From NCBI RefSeq assembly GCF_900094705.1, contig NZ_FMAR01000008.1, positions 140,469 through 204,468 of the forward strand: a stretch of DNA of 64,000 nt. Direction: 5' to 3'. The DNA comes from Chitinophaga costaii (GTDB lineage: Bacteria; Bacteroidota; Bacteroidia; Chitinophagales; Chitinophagaceae). Below the pieces are notes generated by a model. It saw nothing but the letters and a program-made list of their open reading frames with translations, ran no database searches and was not told where the DNA came from. The position numbers were made by a program, and so were the translations under genes. Shown here one piece after another: positions 18,627 through 27,065 of this stretch. Each line of letters starts with the position of its first letter. The first letter of the stretch is position 1.

Positions 18627-19138
18627 GCTTATAACCTCATGGAGGGCAGATAAGTCAATAAAGACCTGACCAGCAAGGAAGGCCAGCTTTACAATGCCTG
18701 GTTACAGGCCGACTTTAAGCAAAGCGATGATAACGGCAACTTTAAGCTGAAACACTACCATGAAAATTATGGATATGACCTGGAGGCAGTATTGAGCAAA
18801 CATCCGATCAAAGAGTTGGGCAATGATGACTTTAAGGCAAACCTGATAGATTCCCTCAGAAAGGTCAACCTCCAGTCCGCTACGTTTAAAAACGGCAGCA
18901 CTGAACAAAAGCAATACATCGAAGCCAACCTCAATTTAAGACGATCAATATTTATGACAGCGGCATGCAGAGGCTTGACAACCGCCAGTCGAAATCAGAA
19001 AAACAGGCTGAAGGCGAATGCCATTCGGTTAAACAGGATGGTAAAAATGAAAGGCAGGGAGTTGCTGAAGATGATGGCCCTGAGATACCCAAGGCTGCGA
19101 ACAAAAAAAAGAAAGGCAAACGCCATCGGTATAACTAA
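18570..19138 (+). pseudogene. DUF3945 conjugative-element protein, C-terminal relic
   Basis: The frame reads FYINKGSNITLK, stop (18624-18626), AYNLMEGR, stop (18651-18653), then VNKDLTSKEGQLYNAWLQADF and YGYDLEAVLSKHPIKELG. Near 18929 one base is missing, after which the other frame gives TINIYDSGMQRLDNR and ends with a lysine-rich tail at 19138. This matches the C-terminal part of DUF3945 proteins carried by Bacteroidota conjugative transposons. Two stops and a frameshift make it non-functional. It shows that the island descends from, or captured, an integrative conjugative element. Confidence 0.8.
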
Positions 19139-19161
19139 GCTAATGAATTGTAAAACTTAAA

Positions 19162-20430
19162 ATGCTGTATAATGAGCAACCAGCTTCCCGTAATCAGATG
19201 ATCAGTACACTGCGAAGATTAGGCGTTGAGCCCCAGGCGGTCGAACAACCATTAGACCTTTCGATTCCTGAAAACAAGATGATGCTTGCTTTTTATCTCG
19301 CGGCACCTGAAGTTGAAAACGACCGCAGGGCACTGAATGTGTTCCACGGTATGCGCAGGGCAAAGAAAGAAGGCCGTGTAATAGGTATCGCTCCTCTGGG
19401 TTATAGTAGTAAGGTTACAGAAACAGGTAAAAAATATATCGCAATTAAGGATGATGAAGCCGAAATAATGCGATGGGCGTTTAGTGAGCTCGCAGCCGGT
19501 AAGTTAAATACAGAACAGATATGGAAAGAGGCGCGGGCAAAAGGGCTGAAATGCAGCAAAAATACATTTTGGAATTTTATCCGTAATCCTGTCTATGGCG
19601 GAAAGGTCTTCATAGCGAAGTATAAAGATGAAGAAAGTTTTTAGTACAAGGGTTGCATGAGCCGCTTATTTCTGAAGCGTTGTTTTATGATGCACAGGAT
19701 GTATTAGATGGACGCAAAAAGATAATGAGGACAAAGATAGCTGTTGATGGAAATCTGCCGCTACGTGGCTTCATTTTGTGTCCTCGATGCGGAGCTGCTT
19801 ACCGGTAGTGCCTCTAAAGGGCGTACAAATTACTATCATTATTACCATTGTTCGGCTACCTGTGGCTTCAGGCATAAGGCTCCTGAAGCCAATGAATTGA
19901 TTGTCGATGAAATAAGAAAATATGTAAGGCCGTTGCGCTCACTGAAACTTTATAAAGAGGCTATTTCGACGGTTTACAAAAGCAAGACCAGAAACCAGCG
20001 TTCGGATGTACAGCAATTAAAAGTACAGTTAGAGGAATCTAACAGAAGATTATCTAAGGCGAGGGAGTTGTTACTTACAGGAGATATTGAGGCTGACGAT
20101 TACCGGACAATAGAATCCGAAACAGAAGAGAAGATTAACCGGATGGAAGCTAAGTTAACTGCCACCGCAAGTCCATCCATCAACATTGAAACTCTGCTGG
20201 ATATGGCCATTTCAAATATATCGCAACTGGATACTTTATATGAGCAAGGTACTGTAACCTAGCAAAGAAAGATAGTTGGTTCGATGTTGCCCGAAAAATT
20301 GACTTTTAACGGATTTCGTTATCGAACCACAAGAGTTAACGAAGCATTGAGGCTTTTGTTACTGTTTGATAAGGCTTTACAATGCAAAAAAAATGGGACA
20401 AATCAAATGTTTTCTGACTTGTCCCAAGAG
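19162..20430 (+). pseudogene. Large serine recombinase, catalytic domain lost
   Basis: The frame joins the family at QMISTLRRLGVEPQAVEQ and continues through the recombinase domain to KYKDEESF. The N-terminal resolvase domain with the catalytic serine (about 100 residues) is gone. Further damage: a frameshift near 19642 (the other frame continues VQGLHEPLISEALFYDAQ), a second near 19794 inside the zinc ribbon (CPRCG then LTGSASKGRTNYYHYYHC), and an in-frame TAG at 20260-20262 before the C-terminal SMLPEKLTF block. It ends at the attachment site beside tRNA-Lys, as expected for the integrase of this island, and cannot be active. Confidence 0.9.
20386..20425 (-). terminator. Rho-independent terminator for tRNA-Lys, brought by the island
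   Basis: On the minus strand: 11-bp stem (GGGACAAGTCA with TGATTTGTCCC, one G-U pair), 9-base loop, then a run of eight T. It begins 6 bases past the attachment repeat, so the island supplies a new terminator replacing the one displaced to 8680-8710. Confidence 0.8.
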
Positions 20431-20453
20431 GTGAACCGGTTGGGACTCGAACC
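20431..20453 (-). repeat. Right attachment site inside tRNA-Lys
   Basis: 23 bases identical to 8711-8733. They form the 3' end of the intact tRNA-Lys gene, so integration left the tRNA functional. Confidence 0.9.
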
Positions 20454-20504
20454 CAAGACCCATACATTAAAAGTGTATTGCTCTACCAACTGAGCTACCG
20501 GTTC
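20432..20504 (-). tRNA. tRNA-Lys (anticodon TTT)
   Basis: 73 bases on the minus strand. Acceptor stem GAACCGG/CCGGTTC, D arm GCTC-AGTTGGTA-GAGC, anticodon stem ATACA/TGTAT around loop CTTTTAA (anticodon TTT), T arm TTGGG-TTCGAGT-CCCAA, discriminator A. CCA is not encoded. All stems pair fully. Its 3' end served as the integration site of the adjacent island. Confidence 0.96.
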
Positions 20505-20662
20505 TTATGCTTATTTGTGTATGCTTAAGCGGCTGCAAAAATAGACATTATTTCATTCCATCCAAATAATTTTAGACTTTTTTTGCATGCGCTCCAATGC
20601 ATCCGAAAGCGCCCCTCATTTTTTTGTAATTTCGCTGGTAGTAAGCTCATTTCAATACCTGT

Positions 20663-21409
20663 ATGGACAAAAGCATTAATAAGTACATCAGCGATACCGG
20701 TTTCTGTAGTCGCCGGGAAGCTGATAAATATATAGAACAGGGCCGCGTTACCATCAACGATAATGTAGCTTCAAAAGGCAATCGGGTAGAGGAGGGCGAC
20801 GTAGTGGAAATTGATGGCGAACGGTTAAAGAAGAAGCAAGCTACGGTGTATATAGCCCTCAACAAACCGAAAGGCATTACCTGTACTACCGATCAGAAAG
20901 ACAAAACCAATATCATCGATTACGTTAATTTTAAATCCCGCATATTCCCCATCGGTCGGTTGGATAAATTATCAGAAGGATTGATTTTCCTGACCAACGA
21001 TGGTGATATTGTGAACAAAATATTGCGTGCCGGTAACCAGCACGAAAAAGAATACGTAGTAACGGTAGATAAGCCCATTAACCTGGAATTTATTAAAGCC
21101 ATGCGCAGTGGTGTGCGCATCCTGGGGGTTTATACCAAACCATGTTTCGTGCAGCAGGAAGGTGCGCAGCAGTTTCGCATCATTCTTGTTCAAGGATTAA
21201 ACCGGCAGATACGCCGCATGTGCGAAGCGCTGGGCTACAATGTGAAGTCGCTGCGCCGTACCCGTGTCATGAGCATGACGCTCAAAGACCTGGCCCCTGG
21301 CAAGTGGCGGTTCTTCACCACCGACGAGATCAATACACTGAACGCCATGGTGGCCAGCAGCAGTAATACCGAAAAGGGTAGCAGCTTCACCGATGGCATG
21401 GATGAATAA
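20663..21409 (+). CDS. rluF: 23S rRNA pseudouridine synthase, RluF-type
   Basis: 248 residues. The S4 RNA-binding domain is at 1-60 (NKYISDTGFCSRREADKYIE), then the RsuA/RluB/E/F catalytic domain with ALNKPKGI and the catalytic aspartate in GRLDKLSEGL, ending with the NRQIRRMCEALGYNV block. Converts a uridine in 23S rRNA to pseudouridine (U2604 in E. coli RluF). A low-complexity tail of about 20 residues is extra. It starts 6 bases before a GNAT gene, likely co-transcribed. The exact target base cannot be read from the sequence. Confidence 0.88.
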   Translation: MDKSINKYISDTGFCSRREADKYIEQGRVTINDNVASKGNRVEEGDVVEIDGERLKKKQATVYIALNKPKGITCTTDQKDKTNIIDYVNFKSRIFPIGRLDKLSEGLIFLTNDGDIVNKILRAGNQHEKEYVVTVDKPINLEFIKAMRSGVRILGVYTKPCFVQQEGAQQFRIILVQGLNRQIRRMCEALGYNVKSLRRTRVMSMTLKDLAPGKWRFFTTDEINTLNAMVASSSNTEKGSSFTDGMDE

Positions 21410-21414
21410 AACCT

Positions 21415-21945
21415 ATGCGCTACTTTATTGATACGCCCAGACTAGCCCTGCGCCGGTTTGTGCTGACAGACGATGTATTCATTCATCGACTATTGAATAC
21501 CCCCACCTGGATACAATTCATCGGCGATCGTCATATCACCGATCTTACTGCGGCGCAAAACTATCTGCAAAACGTACCCTTTCAAAGCTACCAGGCCTAC
21601 GGTTATGGTCCCTGGCTGGTGTATGGGAAACAGGAAAAAATGCCCATCGGCATGTGTGGCTTTTTTAGGCGGCCCTTCCTGGTTGCGCCAGATGTGGGAT
21701 TTGCCTTTCTGCCGGCATTTGAAGGACAGGGCTTTGCGCGCGAAGCCCTTACCGCCTGTATGGATTATGCCCGCAGCATTTTAGGGTTTCCGCAGTTATA
21801 TGCCTTCACCTTTCCTGCCAATGAACGCTGCATCCGCCTGCTGGAAAGAACCGGCTTCCGCTACCAGGAATTGATTCATTTGCCCAGTGAAGTAAAACCT
21901 ATGATGTTGTTTACCGCTACTTTTCCCTTGTCATCTAAAATCTAA
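21415..21945 (+). CDS. GNAT-family N-acetyltransferase (RimJ/RimL-like)
   Basis: 176 residues. TPRLALRRFVLTDD is the usual start of Acetyltransf_3 proteins; the acetyl-CoA loop region is FLPAFEGQGFAREAL, and the C-terminal NERCIRLLERTGFRYQE is also typical. It transfers an acetyl group from acetyl-CoA to a small molecule or protein N-terminus. It follows rluF by 5 bases, so it is probably in the same transcript. Confidence 0.88.
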   Translation: MRYFIDTPRLALRRFVLTDDVFIHRLLNTPTWIQFIGDRHITDLTAAQNYLQNVPFQSYQAYGYGPWLVYGKQEKMPIGMCGFFRRPFLVAPDVGFAFLPAFEGQGFAREALTACMDYARSILGFPQLYAFTFPANERCIRLLERTGFRYQELIHLPSEVKPMMLFTATFPLSSKI

Positions 21946-22063
21946 ATATCTTCATCCAAACGGCTGCCCTTGAATGTAGTTTATCAATCGGGTATACTGG
22001 CTATTTCACCCGTTTACAACGGCTGGCAGACCAGACTACTAGGATGGTTGGGAAGTGTACAGG

Positions 22064-22157
22064 TATACCGTAAAATGGCGTGTAGGCCTTGCTGTTAGTA
22101 TCTGCTTAGGTAGCAATAGCATTACAGCCGGCAGTGATCTTCCCACTTTACGGTATA
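22064..22157. repeat. Interrupted inverted repeat
   Basis: TATACCGTAAAATGG (22064-22078) and its complement at 22143-22157 match at 14 of 15 bases, separated by 64 bases. No gene lies between. It could be a folded RNA, a small mobile-element relic or chance. Confidence 0.35.
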
Positions 22158-22164
22158 AATGTTT

Positions 22165-22530
22165 CTATTGTAATGGCAGCAAGCAGGCCAATGGCATATA
22201 TTCCAGGGCAAAAGCGCTGGTGTAGGGCATGGTTTCTATCCGGGTGTTGGTGTGGAGGTGGTAGCGTTGCTGTATCAGTTTGTTGCCTTGCAGTTTAAAA
22301 TTTACATCGATACTATCTGGTATGTCTTCCTGGGAAAATAGCCATCGTGCTTTAATGACGCCTTGCCGGATGCTGCCCCGCAACATGCCGGTGTGGATGG
22401 TTTCGTCCGCTATTTTTACCACCATGGCGCCCGTTACCAGGCTGGTGCCAGGGCCAGGGTGGGTATTGGTGGTGCGTACGCCCACTGATGTATACGGCAA
22501 GGCCGCAGCATAAAGTAATAATGCGTACAT
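22165..22530 (-). CDS. Hypothetical protein
   Basis: About 121 residues from MYALLLYAAALPY. A pattern of TGAMVVKIADETIHTGMLRG and GVIKARWLFSQED resembles the short beta-rich repeats found in Bacteroidota hypothetical lipoproteins, but no cysteine lipobox is seen. An earlier start at 22581 is possible. No neighbour suggests a role. Confidence 0.45.
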   Translation of the reverse strand: MYALLLYAAALPYTSVGVRTTNTHPGPGTSLVTGAMVVKIADETIHTGMLRGSIRQGVIKARWLFSQEDIPDSIDVNFKLQGNKLIQQRYHLHTNTRIETMPYTSAFALEYMPLACLLPLQ

Positions 22531-22649
22531 GGTGCAGGAGTTTCTTAACGCCCGCAAATCAGGTGTCACCTGCAAAACCATGAATTTGTACAGTCTGTAC
22601 CAAGGGCATCAAGCGATGACAAACAATTTATACCTTAATTTTGCTGTTT

Positions 22650-23288
22650 ATGCACAACACCCGCCACCGATATTTTGTCATCAACAAGCCTCATGGCATG
22701 TTGTCGCAGTTCATGACCCGCTTCGAAGGCGAGCAGCACCTGCCCATGCTGGGGGCATTGGACTTTCCTTTCCCGGAAGGTACGCATGCCATTGGCCGGC
22801 TGGATAAAGACTCCGAAGGATTGTTGTTGCTCACTACTAACCAACGGGTTACCCGGCTGCTGTTTAATAGTAAGGTGCCCCACGAACGCACTTATCTCGT
22901 AAAAGTAAAACATGCTGTAACGGCAGAGAAGCTGCTCTTGTTGCAAACTGGCATTCCTATCCGTATTAAGGGTGGACTGTTTTATACTACGCCTCCCTGC
23001 AACGTGCAGATCGTATCCCCCCCTGCCCACTTATTTGCCCGCCTGGGTGAGCCGCCAGACTATGGTAAGGTTACCTGGCTGCGCATCACCCTTACCGAAG
23101 GCAAATACCACCAGGTACGCAAAATGGTCAGCAACGCGGGCCACCGGTGCCTGCGGCTTATCAGGGTTTCCATTGAAGCGCTGTTGCTGGGAGATTTACA
23201 ACCTGGCCAGGTGTTGGAAATAGGCGAGGAAGATTTTTTTACACAATTGAAGATAGAAAATTGGCAGCCGGCTGCTTTGCGGCAGTAG
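22650..23288 (+). CDS. rRNA pseudouridine synthase, RluE-like
   Basis: 212 residues from MHNTRHRYFVINKPHG. It has the RsuA/RluE catalytic domain without an S4 domain: FVINKPHGMLSQ, the catalytic aspartate in GRLDKDSEGLLLLT, and GKYHQVRKMVSNAGHRC. A TTG at 22641 would add three residues, but it is part of a -7 box (TAATTTTG, 22636-22643), so I chose 22650. The absence of S4 and the length fit RluE (23S rRNA U2457 in E. coli); the exact target is inferred. Confidence 0.87.
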   Translation: MHNTRHRYFVINKPHGMLSQFMTRFEGEQHLPMLGALDFPFPEGTHAIGRLDKDSEGLLLLTTNQRVTRLLFNSKVPHERTYLVKVKHAVTAEKLLLLQTGIPIRIKGGLFYTTPPCNVQIVSPPAHLFARLGEPPDYGKVTWLRITLTEGKYHQVRKMVSNAGHRCLRLIRVSIEALLLGDLQPGQVLEIGEEDFFTQLKIENWQPAALRQ

Positions 23289-23323
23289 TGGTGAAACAAG
23301 ATATATAATTGGGCAGCCATTCC

Positions 23324-23701
23324 TCAAACCGTTCTGAAATTCATGACCCTTTCTTCGAAAACTTCATTAGGCACCAGCGCTTTATTTTTCAGCCGCGTTT
23401 TATAAGAATAGATGGTTTTTACAGCATATTCCAGGATTTGCGCAATCTTCTCCGTTTCCGTAATCCCGATGCGGATCAGCGCAAAAATGCGCAGGTCAGT
23501 ATTCAGTAGCTCCCCGTTTTTTAGTATAATCTGGTCTTCCGGCGGAAATAGTGTATTGATGTCCCGCACGAAATTCGGGAACAGCTTCAGGAATATTTTG
23601 TCGAAGTTGCGGAGCAACTCTTCCTTGTCTTTGCGTGGATCTATGCTATAAACCACGATTCGCAGCTGCCTGTATTTCTTATCGGATAGTTTTGGGACTT
23701 T
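23324..23701 (-). pseudogene. C-terminal remnant of a DUF6377 protein
   Basis: The open frame reads [17 protein letters not shown] and then [40 protein letters not shown]: the C-terminal HTH-like end of Bacteroidota DUF6377 proteins, which normally exceed 500 residues. A stop closes the frame at 23702, and the missing part is not found above it. The only start would be GTG at 23656. Most likely the tail of a deleted gene. Confidence 0.7.
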
Positions 23702-23822
23702 TTATAGCTTGTCCAGCCCGCAAAGAAAGCGGCATCCATATTAAAATAGTAACCGATCGCTGATCGGTGGAGCCTCCGATCTCAATGCCATCATTGCAAT
23801 CGTCTTTTTTGTGATGCGCGTT

Positions 23823-24344
23823 TTACAACAAGGCATCCTTCAGTACTGCCACCGTAACCAGTAGTTGGCCATTGTGCCGCATCGTATGTTCTGCAGCATG
23901 AAAAAGCAAGCCTATTACAGTACTGGGTAATTGTTGCCGGCCCACGCCCCGGAAATCTTCCAGCGTAGCAGCGTCTGTGTTGGCCAGTTGAGCCAGCATA
24001 AGATCTATCTGTCGGTTAAAATTCTCCAGTAATATTTTAGGGTGAAGGGAATGTTCTTCCTTTCCTTCAAAGCCCAGGGCTTCCAGTTGGGTGGGACTTA
24101 GCATTTCTCCACGGGCATAGGTGGCCAGGCGGTCCAATACCCCGCGCAGGTGTTGGAGGTGAAACCCGGGAGAAGCCATGCCAGCAGGTTTCTTCCACAA
24201 AAGCTCGGGTGGAAAATCTGTCATCACTTTATTTACTTCCTCCCTGGCCTGCAACAAGGCATGGGCCACCGGTTGCAATAGCCCGGGTATGCCGGCCACC
24301 GGGCCGCGCATCCAGTATTCAGGAAGACTAATAGCATTGGTCAT
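23823..24344 (-). CDS. DinB-superfamily protein
   Basis: About 173 residues from MTNAISLPEYW; an upstream ATG at 24389 is less likely. The four-helix DinB fold is suggested by three spaced histidines: SPGFHLQHLRGVLDR near the middle and HAAEHTMRHNGQLLVT near the end. These are metal ligands in DinB/YfiT-type thiol-dependent transferases. The substrate is unknown. Confidence 0.75.
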   Translation of the reverse strand: MTNAISLPEYWMRGPVAGIPGLLQPVAHALLQAREEVNKVMTDFPPELLWKKPAGMASPGFHLQHLRGVLDRLATYARGEMLSPTQLEALGFEGKEEHSLHPKILLENFNRQIDLMLAQLANTDAATLEDFRGVGRQQLPSTVIGLLFHAAEHTMRHNGQLLVTVAVLKDALL

Positions 24345-24490
24345 GCCCTTAATGTACAAAATGCCTGCCTGTAAAACAATGCATTTCACTGGTGAGGAAT
24401 GGCCCTGCTTAGTTGCCTGGGATAATACATTATTTACATATTAAATTTATATTATATTTACTATCATTTTGTCCCTTATTCTTTTACTTT

Positions 24491-24895
24491 ATGCGTGTTA
24501 AGCCCTTTGCCTTATTCCTGTCCATTTTTCTGAATGCCATTGCACCCGCATTTGCCGGGGGAGAGAAAACCAATATCACCATTGCCTCCCAGCAGGAGGT
24601 CTATACTTTCATGAAGGGGGATAAAGACCATCCCGTTAACGTCAAAGTACTGTTGCTTACTACCTTTCGTTGTAATGAATTTCATACCACCCTGCCTTAT
24701 GAAGCTTACTACAACGACCAGATAACGGTAGGTGATCTGCGGGTATAGGTAAATGGTTCCCACAACAAGAGCCTACAGCCTTTGTTTTCGCAATACGAGG
24801 TAGACGATATTTTTTATTCCGATGCCCAGCTTTGCTCCCTGAAAATGCCGCTGGAAAAGGTAGGTGCCGAAAGCGCAGTTGGGCTTCTGCGCTGA
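24491..24895 (+). pseudogene. DUF3857/transglutaminase-like secreted protein, broken
   Basis: Begins with a signal peptide (MRVKPFALFLSIFLNAIAPAFA), then a DUF3857-like region (YTFMKGDKDHPVNVKVLL). An in-frame TAG at 24746-24748 interrupts; the same frame continues VNGSHNKSLQPLFSQYEVDD to a second stop at 24893. Family members have over 600 residues, and nothing coherent follows, although weak out-of-frame fragments extend to about 25139. The family assignment is moderate. Confidence 0.6.
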
Positions 24896-25139
24896 CAGGC
24901 TGGTATTGCACATACCAGTTTGGCAGTGGTAACCAATATGTTTTATGGGCGTTTGAAAATAGTAAGGAGTCCATAAATTCAGCGGCCAGTTCGTTTAGGC
25001 GCACAGGTTGTCGCGGCAGGCAAAGCCCAGCCATCAGCAGGCCGGAAATAACTGGTTGGCATGAAATGCAAGTAAGGTTACAGATACTTAAATTTAGTTC
25101 AGCCGCTTACAAATTGTACAGGCCAGGGGACAAGGACTA

Positions 25140-25595
25140 GTATTGAATAAAAAGATACTATGTTGTATGTGCCAGGTGTTAATGGAACGTTTTTAAGAAT
25201 AGATGATAGCGGGTGAACAAGGTATTACTTACGTATCAGTTTGCCTTTATAAAGCGGGCAGGAGGGCATGTTGGTACTTTTTGTAATTATAAACTATCCA
25301 AAATACTTTGGAAAGTGAAGCGCTTTATCCGAAAAATTAAATGTTTTAACGCATAGTTTAAGCAATATATATTTAAAGAGATTTCTCCCGGCTGTCTGCC
25401 GAAATGGGCCATGTGACGCTGTTGTAGATTATTTATATACCAGATATCTGGTAGTTGGTACCCGTTGTACTACACCAAAGTTATGTTCATTATGCCTGTA
25501 CCTGGTACATAATTATTGGAAATCATTTTTATTTAGTAAATTAAAGCTGTCAACGAATACGCCGATCCATAATACCGTACCGAAAACCAAATATT
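25140..25595. other. Intergenic region with a 16-bp palindrome
   Basis: No gene is seen. TACCAGATATCTGGTA at 25438-25453 is a perfect palindrome about 140 bases before the DUF4251 gene and may be a protein-binding site. Confidence 0.4.
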
Positions 25596-26105
25596 ATGAT
25601 TGCAGGACAAAGTGGGCGTCCATACGTTTGCCTGTTCGTTATGGGACTTCTGTTATTGCAGATTCCCGTATCTGCCCAGCAAAAAAAATCGGCCGCCGCT
25701 GTCGATAGTGCGCTGCTAGCCAATGCCCTGCATGACCGTCAATTTATTTTTGTACCACAACAAATGATGCCCATGGCAGGCCGCATGCGCACTGTTACAC
25801 CAGATTTCTCTATAAAATTGAATGGAGATACCTTAATATCTTACCTACCTTATGTGGGCCGTTCCTACTTGGCTCCGGTAGATGCAAGTAAAGGTCCGTT
25901 GGACTTTACCACCACGGTAACCTATGATCAGCAAAGTCGCAAAAAGGGTGGGTGGACTATCATTTTGAAACCTATTGAATCAATGGATGTGCAGCAATAC
26001 GTATTAACTGTATTTACTAACGGGAGTACCAGTTTGCAGGTGGCCAGTACAAACCGGCAGCCTATTTCCTATAACGGCTATCTTAAGCCGGTGATAAAAC
26101 AATAA
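25596..26105 (+). CDS. DUF4251 secreted protein
   Basis: 169 residues with a signal peptide (hydrophobic VCLFVMGLLLLQIPVSA, then QQKK). The body has the DUF4251 pattern: RQFIFVPQQMMPMAGRMRTV, a GDTLISYLPYVGRSY block and a final LQVASTNRQPISYNGYL. DUF4251 is found in Bacteroidota; the fold is a beta-barrel-like envelope protein of unknown role. No operon partner is seen. Confidence 0.85.
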   Translation: MIAGQSGRPYVCLFVMGLLLLQIPVSAQQKKSAAAVDSALLANALHDRQFIFVPQQMMPMAGRMRTVTPDFSIKLNGDTLISYLPYVGRSYLAPVDASKGPLDFTTTVTYDQQSRKKGGWTIILKPIESMDVQQYVLTVFTNGSTSLQVASTNRQPISYNGYLKPVIKQ

Positions 26106-26292
26106 ATATCCGCTATGAAAAGTGTATAAGAACACGAATTACCCTCCGGTACCAGCCGGGTTTCTAGGGAAGATTGGACTTCTGATTATTTTGCAGTAAT
26201 AATAGTAATTACAATATATTAACGAGTGATGATTGCCTTATAGCTAATTTTAAAAACCTTACACCACAACTTACCCCTTCAACATTAGTATC

Positions 26293-26934
26293 GTGAGAAG
26301 CACAACTCAACAACAATTGATTCGCATTTTCGGTGACCAAATGACATCGGTTATTGAACAACACGCCACTCCCATGACCATTCCGCCGGACGAGGTGATC
26401 CTGGTGCCGGATGCCTACGTAAGAATATTACCCTTTGTATTGGAAGGGTCTATCAGAATTTACCGGGTAGATGAAGAAGGCAAGGAAATTTTTCTTTATT
26501 ATGTGGAGCAGTCGCAAACCTGCGCCATGTCGGTACTGGCCTGTCTGGGTGGCGACAAAAGCAAGATTAAGGCGGTAACAGAAACCGAAACGCATTTACT
26601 GGCCATCCCGTCTAGTTTTGTGGAAAACTGGATGGAAAACCAAGTAGTTTTCCGCCGGTTTATTCTGCACACCTGCGAGAAGAAGTTTGAAGACCTTTTT
26701 AGAGCCATCGACAGCCTGGCATTTAAAAAGCTTGACGAGCGCCTGCTGGATTATATCCGCGAATCCTGCAAAACCGCTGGCAATAACTTTATTACGATGA
26801 CGCACCAGGAGTTGGCACGCGAGATGAATACATCGCGGGAAGTAGTATCCCGGCTGCTGAAACAAATGGAGCGGCAAGGGCTGGTGCGTATGGCGAGGAG
26901 TCGCATTTCGCTTGTTAAACCTTCCAATAATTAA
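26293..26934 (+). CDS. Crp/Fnr-family transcriptional regulator
   Basis: 213 residues, GTG start. Cyclic-nucleotide-binding-like beta-roll at about 15-125 (VLEGSIRIYRVDEEGKEIFL), then a long helix and a C-terminal winged HTH (MTHQELAREMNTSREVVSRLLK). Four or fewer cysteines are scattered and do not form the Fnr iron-sulfur pattern, so the signal is unknown. Immediately after the stop lies a perfect TGTGA-N6-TCACA site, which this regulator may bind. Confidence 0.92.
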   Translation: MRSTTQQQLIRIFGDQMTSVIEQHATPMTIPPDEVILVPDAYVRILPFVLEGSIRIYRVDEEGKEIFLYYVEQSQTCAMSVLACLGGDKSKIKAVTETETHLLAIPSSFVENWMENQVVFRRFILHTCEKKFEDLFRAIDSLAFKKLDERLLDYIRESCKTAGNNFITMTHQELAREMNTSREVVSRLLKQMERQGLVRMARSRISLVKPSNN

Positions 26935-26940
26935 TGCCTG

Positions 26941-26956
26941 TGTGACCAATGTCACA
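26941..26956. promoter_or_regulatory. Crp/Fnr-type binding site
   Basis: TGTGA-CCAATG-TCACA matches the classic Crp half-sites exactly. It lies 7 bases after the Crp/Fnr gene and 110 bases before the sigma-factor-like gene, so it is well placed to control the latter. Confidence 0.65.
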
Positions 26957-27065
26957 TTAAATCATCGGAAGAAGCATTTACTTTTAATATAGATACATTA
27001 CACAGTAAAAATCCTGTTCCACTATCCCGGCTCTAGCCTGGTGGGAACTATCCCAATGTTCAACT

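Noticed and set aside
20284..20493. Small gene ending inside the tRNA
   Set aside because: It is the C-terminal end of the broken recombinase reading into the tRNA-Lys gene; not a separate gene.
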